Assembly (NCBI GenBank): GCA_023386795.1
Contig: JAEWJB010000005.1
Coordinates: 1-26,811 of the forward strand
DNA from: Pseudomonadota bacterium
Lineage (GTDB): Bacteria > Pseudomonadota > Gammaproteobacteria > Xanthomonadales > Xanthomonadaceae
Length of the DNA stretch: 26,811 nucleotides
Reading direction: 5' to 3'
The translations under genes and the position numbers were made by a program. The notes under the pieces are model-generated. The model did no database searches, was not told the origin of the DNA, and saw only the letters and a list, made by a program, of their open reading frames with translations. Shown here piece after piece: positions 15,820-22,471 of this stretch; position 1 is the first letter of the stretch; every line of letters starts with the position of its first letter.

Positions 15820-17076
15820 TTAGACCACTGCCGCCAGTTTGAAGATGGGCAGGTACATGCCGATAACCATGCCACCCACGATGGTGCCGATGAAGATCAT
15901 GATCATAGGCTCCAGCAGGCTGCTCAGGGCGTCAACCGCATTATTGACCTCCTGCTCGTAGTATTCCGCAACCTTGAACAGCATGGCATCCAGTGCGCCG
16001 GCTTCTTCGCCGATTGCGGTCATCTGGACGACCATGTGCGGGAACAGGTTGACCTGCTTCATCGCCATGTTGACCGGGTAGCCGACGGATACGTCGTCGC
16101 GCATTCGCAGGACGGCCTTCTCGTACACGGAGTTGCCGGTCGCGCCCGCGACAATGCCCAGTGCTTCGACGAGGGGGACGCCCGCGCGGAATGTCACGGC
16201 CGTGGTACGCGAGAAGCGGGCGATCGAGCTGTTGTTCATGATTTGACCGATGACCGGCACCTTGAGGATCAACCGGTCTAGGCCATGCTGCATGCCGGGA
16301 GATCGCTTGTAGGCGTACAGGATGCCGAAGCCGCTCCCCACTACGATGAAAAGCATCAGCCACCACCAGGACACCATGAACCTGGAAAGATTCACGATGA
16401 TCTGAGTGAAGGCGGGCAGCTCGGCGCCAAAGTTCTTGAACACCGATTCGAACTGCGGGACCACGAAGATCAGCAAGATTGCGCTGACGATAATCGCCAC
16501 CGCGATGACCATGGCCGGGTAGAACAGGGCTTTCTTGATCTTGCCCTTCAGGGCTTCGATGTTCTCTTTATACGTGGCGACGGTATCGAGCACCGTCTCC
16601 AGCACGCCAGCACCTTCACCCGCGCGCACGAGGTTTCGATAGAGCTCGTCGAACTGCACAGGGTGCTTGCTGATCGCTTCGTAGAGCGAGGAGCCGCCCT
16701 CGATATCCATGCGGATATCGGTGACCATCTTCTTCATGCGCGGGTTCTTGTGCCCGCTGCCGATGATCTCTAGCGCGCCCACGATCGGAACGCCCGACTT
16801 CATCATCGTCGCCATCTGGCGGCTGAAGAACGCGATGTCCTTGGCGCTGATGGTCTTGCCGGCGCTGCCGAACAGCGGCTTGGGCTTGGGCTTGACCACG
16901 CTGGGCGTGATGCCTTGCTTGCGGAGCTCGGCACGAAGGAAGTTGGCGTTCTTTGCCGCCTGCTCTCCCTTCATCTTCACGCCGCGCTTGTCTGTTCCCT
17001 CCCAGACGAACGGCAGCATCTGACTGGTATTGCGGTCGACTGGTGCTTTCTTGATGGCGCTACGCGCTACGGACAT
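15820..17076 (-). CDS. pilC: Type IV pilus inner-membrane platform protein PilC
   Basis: Platform protein that couples PilB/PilT ATPase motion to pilin extraction and insertion. The 418-residue protein has the N-terminal cytoplasmic domain with FVWEGTDKRGVKMKGE, then two T2SSF repeats (about 80-200 and 285-405). Their helical bundles include FFSRQMATMMKSGVP and FSRTTAVTFRAGVPL, and transmembrane helices lie near residues 180-205, 230-260 and 385-410. The ATG at 17076 has AGGGGA about seven bases upstream; in-frame starts further upstream add an unlikely leader. It heads the pilC-pilD-coaE operon and diverges from pilA with 426 bp between. Confidence 0.97.
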   Translation of the reverse strand: MSVARSAIKKAPVDRNTSQMLPFVWEGTDKRGVKMKGEQAAKNANFLRAELRKQGITPSVVKPKPKPLFGSAGKTISAKDIAFFSRQMATMMKSGVPIVGALEIIGSGHKNPRMKKMVTDIRMDIEGGSSLYEAISKHPVQFDELYRNLVRAGEGAGVLETVLDTVATYKENIEALKGKIKKALFYPAMVIAVAIIVSAILLIFVVPQFESVFKNFGAELPAFTQIIVNLSRFMVSWWWLMLFIVVGSGFGILYAYKRSPGMQHGLDRLILKVPVIGQIMNNSSIARFSRTTAVTFRAGVPLVEALGIVAGATGNSVYEKAVLRMRDDVSVGYPVNMAMKQVNLFPHMVVQMTAIGEEAGALDAMLFKVAEYYEQEVNNAVDALSSLLEPMIMIFIGTIVGGMVIGMYLPIFKLAAVV

Positions 17077-17278
17077 GTCGTTTCCCCTACCGACCATCCC
17101 CAGGTCGGAGTATCGCCGCATGGTAACGGGTTCCTCGGGGCGATGACATGGGGGGGCAGGCAACCGTGCCGGGGGTCACGCTATCGGAGGGCGGCCTGTA
17201 CTGGCGGGGATGCTGAGTCGGCTGGGTACCAGGATCTGGAGCGGCAGGGCAGGCTGGCCTGCCTTCAAGTGGCGAAAA

Positions 17279-17295
17279 GTGACCTTCTGCGTCAC
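17279..17295. promoter_or_regulatory. Candidate enhancer (PilR) site
   Basis: GTGAC and GTCAC form a perfect inverted repeat with a 7-base spacer. It lies about 100 bp upstream of the -24 element of the first pilin promoter, the usual distance for a sigma-54 activator. Binding by PilR is inferred from position only. Confidence 0.35.
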
Positions 17296-17393
17296 ATCGC
17301 CGTTTTGGTCGCAGTTGCGGCCTCTGGGGCTTCCAATCCTTGTGCCAGCTGCGATGATGGCGCCGGGGAGTCTTCCGGGTGGCGTCAGAAACT

Positions 17394-17409
17394 TGGCACG
17401 CATGTTGCG
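17394..17409 (+). promoter_or_regulatory. Sigma-54 promoter of the first pilin gene
   Basis: TGGCAC-N5-TTGCG matches the -24/-12 consensus with the exact GG-N10-GC spacing (GG 17395-17396, GC 17407-17408). The predicted start is near 17420, giving a leader of about 80 bases. This fits the known RpoN/PilR control of pilA. Confidence 0.85.
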
Positions 17410-17502
17410 TCAGCTGTTGCGCAGGATCTCCTGCCGATAGGCCAGCTCTGCTGCCAACCCGGAAGAGCGCCTTTCACCAACCAACCTCTAGGGGATGTAC
17501 TC

Positions 17503-17967
17503 ATGAAGAAGCAGCAGGGCTTTACCCTGATCGAACTGATGATCGTCGTTGCGATCATCGCCATCCTGGCCGCCATCGCGCTGCCGGCTTACCAGGACTA
17601 CCTGGTTCGCTCGCAGGTGTCGGAAGGTCTGTCGCTGACCTCGGGCGCCAAGGCGGCCGTGGCTGAGACTTACGCCAACACCGGCGCTTGGCCGACCACC
17701 AATGATGCTGCTGGTTTGGAAGAAGCCGACAACATCAAGGGCAAGTATGTCGACAGCGTCGAAGTTGGCGCTAACGGCACGATCACTGCTACTTTCGGTC
17801 CGGGTGCCAACACCAAGATCGATGGTGAAGCCATCGTTCTGACTCCGACCGACAACAATGGCTCGATCAGCTGGAGCTGCGCCGGTGCCGCCACGACCGT
17901 CGATCAGAAGTACCTGCCGACGTCGTGCCGTACCGCAGCCGCGACCACGACCACCACTGGCGGCTAA
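17503..17967 (+). CDS. pilA: Type IV major pilin, first copy (with Thr-rich tail)
   Basis: Class-a type IVa prepilin of 154 residues. The short leader MKKQQG is cut before F7, giving mature FTLIELMIVVAIIAILAAIA with E5 of the mature protein conserved, followed by the pilin spine helix to about residue 55. The variable globular domain ends in the disulfide loop C126-C142 (SWSC...PTSC). After the second cysteine there is an unusual 12-residue tail (RTAAATTTTTGG) absent from the second copy; in Pseudomonas, C-terminal Ser/Thr of pilin can be glycosylated, so this is a possible modification site. AGGGGA precedes the ATG by about nine bases. It has its own sigma-54 promoter and its own terminator, so it is monocistronic and probably the major expressed pilin. 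Confidence 0.97.
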   Translation: MKKQQGFTLIELMIVVAIIAILAAIALPAYQDYLVRSQVSEGLSLTSGAKAAVAETYANTGAWPTTNDAAGLEEADNIKGKYVDSVEVGANGTITATFGPGANTKIDGEAIVLTPTDNNGSISWSCAGAATTVDQKYLPTSCRTAAATTTTTGG

Positions 17968-17982
17968 TTCGCTGGAGTGTCC

Positions 17983-18015
17983 AAAAAACCCCGGCTTCTG
18001 CCGGGGTTTTTTTTT
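17983..18015 (+). terminator. Terminator of the first pilin gene
   Basis: A 7-bp stem (CCCCGGC / GCCGGGG) with a TTCT loop is flanked by six A upstream and nine T downstream (18007-18015). It begins 15 bases after the stop codon. The last T is also the first base of the next promoter's -24 element. Confidence 0.95.
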
Positions 18016-18030
18016 GGCACGAAGCATGCT
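18015..18030 (+). promoter_or_regulatory. Sigma-54 promoter of the second pilin gene
   Basis: TGGCAC-N5-ATGCT has the -24 consensus and exact GG-N10-GC spacing (GG 18016-18017, GC 18028-18029); the -12 box is weaker than in the first copy (ATGCT against TTGCA/T). The predicted start is near 18041, about 20 bases before the ATG. It directly abuts the preceding terminator. Confidence 0.75.
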
Positions 18031-18060
18031 TGGAATGGTCATTATGTATAGGGGGGGCAT

Positions 18061-18498
18061 ATGCGCCAGCAGAAGGGATTCACGTTGATCGAATTGATGG
18101 TCGTCGTGGCGATCATCGCCATCCTTGCCGCCATCGCATTGCCGGCCTACCAGGACTACCTGATTCGCGCCCAAGTGGCCGAAGGCCTCAGTCTGACCTC
18201 GGGCGCAAAGATTGCGGTCGAGGAATACCATTGGGCTACCGGTGTCGCACCAACGGATAACGAGGCGGCAGGGCTTGAAGAGGCGGATAACATCAACGGG
18301 CGGTATGTTTCCGCTGTGACGGTGGGTACAGGTGGCACCATTACCGTAGCTTTTGCGGCGCCTGCGGCAAACACAAAGATTGCGGCGTCGGTGCTTCAAC
18401 TTGTGCCCGATTGGAGCAGCGGCGGCTCAACCGTGTGGACTTGCAATGGCGATGGTACGACCGTGCAAGAAAAATACTTGCCCACAGTATGTCGATGA
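18061..18498 (+). CDS. Type IV pilin, second tandem copy
   Basis: Prepilin of 145 residues with leader MRQQKG and mature FTLIELMVVVAIIAILAAIA. Residues 7-50 are nearly identical to the first copy and the AAGLEEADNI...GRYV stretch (about 69-83) is shared, so the two are paralogues; the rest of the globular domain has diverged. The disulfide pair is C128-C144, with the second cysteine penultimate, and the Thr-rich tail of copy one is missing. Codon use has more A/T third positions than copy one. The start is preceded by seven G (18051-18057). It has its own sigma-54 promoter but no terminator after it, so it probably leads a transcript through the membrane methyltransferase-like gene, the serine hydrolase and pilB. 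Confidence 0.95.
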   Translation: MRQQKGFTLIELMVVVAIIAILAAIALPAYQDYLIRAQVAEGLSLTSGAKIAVEEYHWATGVAPTDNEAAGLEEADNINGRYVSAVTVGTGGTITVAFAAPAANTKIAASVLQLVPDWSSGGSTVWTCNGDGTTVQEKYLPTVCR

Positions 18499-18526
18499 GT
18501 TTTTTCGCTACTGGCTAGAGATCTAA

Positions 18527-19702
18527 ATGGAACCGCCCCTAACATCCGTTCCTGCTTCGACTTGCCTGCTGGGCGCATTGGGTGCATGTGGTGCGTTTGC
18601 CCTGTCGCGTGCAGTGAGCATGCCTGCGGTTGGCGCGATGTTCCTGTTGCTGGCCGGCTGCGCTTTGCCCATGTGGTGGCTTGAGGCGCGTCGCCTGTCT
18701 TTTATGCCGGAGGTCGCGGTAGGCCAGCGTTTGGATTGGATCATTGGTGCTGCCGGTGTTGTGCTCTTGTTCGCCTTGAGCTATTCGGTGCAGCTTCATT
18801 GGGGCGGCGCGAAGGGCGCGGGTGTTGCTGAAGTTGAGCTCCCTGGAATGGCGATAGTGCTATTCATGCTGGGGCTTTCGGCTTTGGACCGTCGTCGCGG
18901 ACTGATCGACGCAGTCTCGCAATTGGGAGGAGCGCTGCGTACGCGCTTGGCTTCTCGTGCGGCGCGTCAGGCGCTGTTGGGATGGGTCGTAAAGGCGTTC
19001 TTCCTGCCCTTGATGCTTTCAGGTTGTTTGGGGTGGTTCTACATGGGGGCGCATCTCGAGTCGCTGCCCACGCAGGCCGCGTTCGTCGCCCAGGCAATGA
19101 CCTTTCTTTACGCAATGGACGTGAGCTTCGGATCCGTGGGCTATATCAATACGAGCCCACGTATCGGGGCCCAGATTCGGTCCGTGGATTCAACTTTTTC
19201 CGGTTGGCTCTCGGCGTTGGTCTGCTATCCGCCAGTGAGCGTATGGGTTCTTGATTCCTGGCTGATCTACAAGTCTGCGGAGGACTGGCGTCATTGGCTG
19301 CAGGGCTCCCCGGGCATCGCAAGCGCGTGGGGCATGGCGATCGTGCTGTGTACGTTGGTGTACGTGTGGGCGACGGTCGTGTTCGGCCCGAGGTTCTCGA
19401 ACCTGACATATAGGGGGATCATCACAAGTGGGCCGTATCGGTACCACAAACACCCGGCTTATATCAGCAAGAACCTCTCATGGTGGCTGATTTCTGTGCC
19501 GTTCCTGTCCACGCACGGGGTTGGTGCGGCGCTGAGCCATTCTGCCGCGCTGCTCTGTATTAACGGTATCTATTGGCTCCGCGCTTTGACGGAAGAGCGT
19601 CATCTTCGCAGCTATCCTGAGTACGCGGCCTATGCGGAATGGATTGCCAGAAATGGATTGTCGGCCCGGGTTGGCCGCCTGCTTCCGTTCAGTCGTGCGT
19701 AG
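18527..19702 (+). CDS. Polytopic membrane protein with isoprenylcysteine carboxyl methyltransferase-like C-terminus
   Basis: Integral membrane protein of 391 residues with about eight to ten hydrophobic segments (for example 13-30, 35-52, 70-90, 106-120, 150-172, 185-207, 226-246, 265-286, 316-350). The C-terminal part carries the ICMT/phospholipid-methyltransferase signature GPYRYHKHPAYISKN (about 302-316) and the paired acidic/aromatic motif TEERHLRSYPEYAAY (about 355-369); in the family these bind SAM and complete the active site. Such enzymes methylate carboxylates or lipids at membranes. The N-terminal 260 residues are not recognised. It starts 28 bp after the second pilin with a weak ribosome-binding site and overlaps the next gene by 8 bp. 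GC content looks lower than in pilB or pilR. The substrate is unknown; pilin, lipid or glycan modification is inferred only from position. Confidence 0.85.
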   Translation: MEPPLTSVPASTCLLGALGACGAFALSRAVSMPAVGAMFLLLAGCALPMWWLEARRLSFMPEVAVGQRLDWIIGAAGVVLLFALSYSVQLHWGGAKGAGVAEVELPGMAIVLFMLGLSALDRRRGLIDAVSQLGGALRTRLASRAARQALLGWVVKAFFLPLMLSGCLGWFYMGAHLESLPTQAAFVAQAMTFLYAMDVSFGSVGYINTSPRIGAQIRSVDSTFSGWLSALVCYPPVSVWVLDSWLIYKSAEDWRHWLQGSPGIASAWGMAIVLCTLVYVWATVVFGPRFSNLTYRGIITSGPYRYHKHPAYISKNLSWWLISVPFLSTHGVGAALSHSAALLCINGIYWLRALTEERHLRSYPEYAAYAEWIARNGLSARVGRLLPFSRA

Positions 19703-20648
19703 CTTGCGCTTCTGCTTTACTGCTTTGCTGGTGCTGCTCGTCGCCTGCGAGCGACCTGGCACTGAACAATGCCTGCGAGAAGCAATGTCCGATACCGGCC
19801 TCGAGTCGGGAATATTGCAGGTTGACACTGGGGGCGTGGTCAGGCGAGTAGCGTCCACTGCTGGGGCTGAAGAGAGATTCAAGCAGTCTGTGATGGCGGC
19901 GAGCCTGACCAAGCCGATAGTCGCAGCCGAAGTCCGCCGGCAAGTCGACGCTGGAAGGCTGGTGCTCGATACGCCGATTTCGGACCTGTTACCTGATGTT
20001 GCCCTCGGATCCGGCAAAGCGGGCGTGACGCTGAGAAGGCTGCTGCAGCACACAGCGGGTTTTGATCATGAGTTGAGTGGAGATCCCTTGTTCGAGGGGC
20101 GAGCCGCGCAGCGCTGCCCGGTTGCCGCCAAGCGTGTACTCGCTCGCCCACTCGACTTTCCCCCGGGATCTCGGATTGCATACAGCAACGCAGGCTACTG
20201 CCTTCTGGGAGAGGTTGTGCTGCGAACGGATACAAGTTTGACTCCGCAGCTTCGCAACGCGCTGTCATCCCACCTCGGGGCCGCGGGCGGATGGCGCACG
20301 CCGCTGCCGATTCTGTTTCAGGCGCTGAAGCAAACGCTTCCTTTGCAGGCTTTGCCGGCGGAGGCTCGCCTGCCGGACGGTTCATACTATAGCTACGGCT
20401 GGAGGCATTGGCCGGACGGTAGCGGCGAGCCACCCTGGACGCATTTTGGGAGGCTGCCGGGCATGCTATCGGTCGCGATGTCGGATGGTCGATCCAGGCT
20501 TCTGGTGGCACACTTTCTCGGTGATCCCGTGGACTACAATGAGACGGCAGAGCAGTTTTCACGGAACGCTTGGCGTTGTCTGCCGGATTGGCACGGGGGA
20601 GTGCCGCAGTTGCCGGAGCATAAGCCGACCGGAACACCGGCTCGATAA
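19695..20648 (+). CDS. Lipoprotein serine hydrolase of the beta-lactamase / EstB fold
   Basis: Predicted lipid-anchored periplasmic enzyme of 317 residues. The GTG at 19695 overlaps the previous stop by 8 bp and starts a model lipoprotein signal: MRSLRFCFTALLVLLVAC, with lipobox LVAC and C18 as the lipidation site. The longer frame from ATG 19632 would bury this signal, so I prefer the GTG. The catalytic elements of the class C/PF00144 fold are present: S70-L-T-K73 (SxxK), Y163-S-N165 (YxN) and H250-F-G as the third motif; LLQHTAGFDHE also matches. True beta-lactamase activity is unlikely; relatives are esterases, transacylases or D-amino-acid peptidases. It ends 12 bp before pilB, so it sits inside the pilin-pilB transcription unit. 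Confidence 0.85.
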   Translation: MRSLRFCFTALLVLLVACERPGTEQCLREAMSDTGLESGILQVDTGGVVRRVASTAGAEERFKQSVMAASLTKPIVAAEVRRQVDAGRLVLDTPISDLLPDVALGSGKAGVTLRRLLQHTAGFDHELSGDPLFEGRAAQRCPVAAKRVLARPLDFPPGSRIAYSNAGYCLLGEVVLRTDTSLTPQLRNALSSHLGAAGGWRTPLPILFQALKQTLPLQALPAEARLPDGSYYSYGWRHWPDGSGEPPWTHFGRLPGMLSVAMSDGRSRLLVAHFLGDPVDYNETAEQFSRNAWRCLPDWHGGVPQLPEHKPTGTPAR

Positions 20649-20660
20649 GGGGAAAGGTCA

Positions 20661-22400
20661 ATGAACGCAGTAGCCACCGCCAACCTGGTCGGCATCACCG
20701 GCATCGCCCGCCGCCTCGTGCAGGACGGCGCCATGGACGAGGCCGCCGCACGCGCGGCCATGGACCAGGCGGCCGCCGCCAAGGTCCCCCTGCCGCAGTG
20801 GTTCGCCGAGAAGAAGCTGGTCTCCGCCGCCCAGCTTGCCGCCGCCAATGCGGTGGAGTTCGGCATGCCGCTGATGGACGTGTCGGCGTTCGACGCCAGC
20901 CAGAACGCCATCAAGCTGGTCAGCGAGGAACTGCTTCAAAAGCACCAGGTACTACCGCTGTTCAAACGCGGCAACCGGCTGTTCGTCGGCGTCAGCAATC
21001 CCACCCAGACCCGCGCGCTGGATGACATCAAGTTCCACACCAACATGGTGGTGGAGCCCATCCTGGTCGACGAAGACCAGATCCGCCGGACCCTGGAGTC
21101 CTGGCAGGCCAACCACAGCAACATCGGCGACGCCCTGGGTGGCGGCGATGACGACGGCATCGCCAACCTCGATGTCGACGGTGGCGGCGACGAGGACATG
21201 GCCGGCGGCGACGCCGGCGTGGATGCCAAGGGCGACGACACGCCGGTCGTGAAGTTCGTCAACAAGGTGCTGGTGGATGCCATCCGCAAGGGCGCCTCGG
21301 ACATCCACTTCGAACCCTACGAAGACGACTACCGCGTCCGCTTCCGCATCGATGGCCTTCTGAAGAATGTCGCCAAGGCCCCGGTAAAGCTCAACCAGCG
21401 CATCGCCGCGCGCCTGAAGGTGATGTCGCAGCTGGACATCGCCGAGAAGCGCGTGCCCCAGGACGGTCGCATCAAGCTCAACCTGTCCAAGACCAAGCAA
21501 ATCGACTTCCGCGTCAGCACGCTGCCCACGCTGTTCGGCGAGAAGATCGTGCTGCGTATCCTCGACGGCAGCGCCGCCAAGCTGGGCATCGACAAGCTCG
21601 GCTACGAGCCGGTGCAGCAGAAGCTGTTCCTGGAAGCCATCCACAAGCCTTACGGCATGGTGCTGGTCACCGGCCCGACCGGCTCGGGCAAGACGGTGTC
21701 GCTGTACACCGCGCTGGGCATCCTCAACGACGAGACGCGCAATATCTCCACCGCCGAGGACCCGGTCGAAATCCGCCTGCCCGGCGTGAACCAGGTGCAG
21801 CAGAACAACAAGCGCGGCATGACCTTCGCCGCCGCGCTGCGCTCGTTTCTGCGCCAGGACCCGGACATCATCATGGTCGGCGAAATCCGCGACCTGGAAA
21901 CCGCCGAGATCGCCATCAAGGCGGCGCAGACCGGCCACATGGTGCTTTCCACGCTGCACACCAATGACGCGCCGCAGACCATCGCGCGCCTGATGAACAT
22001 GGGCATCGCGCCGTACAACATCACCAGCTCGGTCACGCTGGTGATTGCCCAGCGCCTGGCGCGCCGCCTGTGCTCGAACTGCAAGCGTCCGGTACAACTG
22101 CCGGAGAACGCGCTGCTGGCCGAAGGCTTCACGCCCGCGCAGATCGCCGCGGGTATCGACCTGTACGAGCCGGTGGGCTGCGATGAATGCACCGAGGGCT
22201 ACAAGGGTCGTACCGGTATCTACCAGGTCATGCCGATGACCGACGAGATCTCCACCATCATCCTGGCGGGCGGCAACGCGCTGCAGATCGCCGAGGCCGC
22301 GCAGTCCATCGGCGTGAACGACCTGCGCCAGTCCGCGCTGCTGAAGGCCTCGCAGGGCATTACCAGTCTGGCCGAGATCAATCGCGTCACCAAGGACTGA
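20661..22400 (+). CDS. pilB: Type IV pilus extension ATPase PilB
   Basis: Hexameric cytoplasmic ATPase that powers pilus polymerisation through PilC. The 579-residue protein has an N-terminal MshEN/T2SSE_N domain (about 10-150), a Gly/Asp-rich linker (about 158-193), the N2 domain (about 195-310) and the RecA-like motor with Walker A GPTGSGKT (338-345). The Asp box STAEDPVE (about 363-370), Walker B around DPDIIMVGEIRD (400-411) and His box STLHTND (430-436) follow. The zinc tetracysteine is C471-x-x-C474 and C507-x-x-C510. AAAGG precedes the ATG closely. It is the last gene of the plus-strand run and ends at a bidirectional terminator shared with pilR. Confidence 0.98.
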   Translation: MNAVATANLVGITGIARRLVQDGAMDEAAARAAMDQAAAAKVPLPQWFAEKKLVSAAQLAAANAVEFGMPLMDVSAFDASQNAIKLVSEELLQKHQVLPLFKRGNRLFVGVSNPTQTRALDDIKFHTNMVVEPILVDEDQIRRTLESWQANHSNIGDALGGGDDDGIANLDVDGGGDEDMAGGDAGVDAKGDDTPVVKFVNKVLVDAIRKGASDIHFEPYEDDYRVRFRIDGLLKNVAKAPVKLNQRIAARLKVMSQLDIAEKRVPQDGRIKLNLSKTKQIDFRVSTLPTLFGEKIVLRILDGSAAKLGIDKLGYEPVQQKLFLEAIHKPYGMVLVTGPTGSGKTVSLYTALGILNDETRNISTAEDPVEIRLPGVNQVQQNNKRGMTFAAALRSFLRQDPDIIMVGEIRDLETAEIAIKAAQTGHMVLSTLHTNDAPQTIARLMNMGIAPYNITSSVTLVIAQRLARRLCSNCKRPVQLPENALLAEGFTPAQIAAGIDLYEPVGCDECTEGYKGRTGIYQVMPMTDEISTIILAGGNALQIAEAAQSIGVNDLRQSALLKASQGITSLAEINRVTKD

Positions 22401-22421
22401 GCCACATATCGCGTGGAAAGC

Positions 22422-22448
22422 AAAAGGCCGCCCCAGGGCGGCCTTTTT
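22422..22448. terminator. Bidirectional terminator between pilB and pilR
   Basis: A 7-bp perfect stem (GGCCGCC / GGCGGCC) with a CCAG loop is flanked by AAAA on the left and TTTTT on the right. It therefore works on both strands between the convergent pilB and pilR genes. Confidence 0.9.
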
Positions 22449-22471
22449 GCTGTGTGGCGGCGGCGTCGCTG

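Larger units (their letters stand above)
17077..17502. other. 426-bp divergent regulatory region between pilC and pilA
   Basis: No gene is supported here. It contains, from the pilC side: the pilC Shine-Dalgarno region; a run of seven G (17150-17156); a 6-bp hairpin (GGCAGG/CCTGCC, 17248-17263); the perfect repeat GTGAC-N7-GTCAC (17279-17295); the sigma-54 promoter (17394-17409); and the pilA leader with AGGGGA before the ATG. A convincing -35/-10 pair for pilC was not found. Confidence 0.7.

Noticed and set aside
19632..19694. Upstream ATG starts (19632, 19653) for the serine hydrolase
   Set aside because: They put about 20 residues before the lipoprotein signal peptide; the GTG at 19695 gives a textbook n-region, h-region and lipobox.
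19695..20648. Antibiotic-resistance beta-lactamase
   Set aside because: The SxxK and YxN motifs only define the broad PF00144 fold; the third motif is HFG rather than KTG, the protein is a lipoprotein, and the pilus context points to another role.
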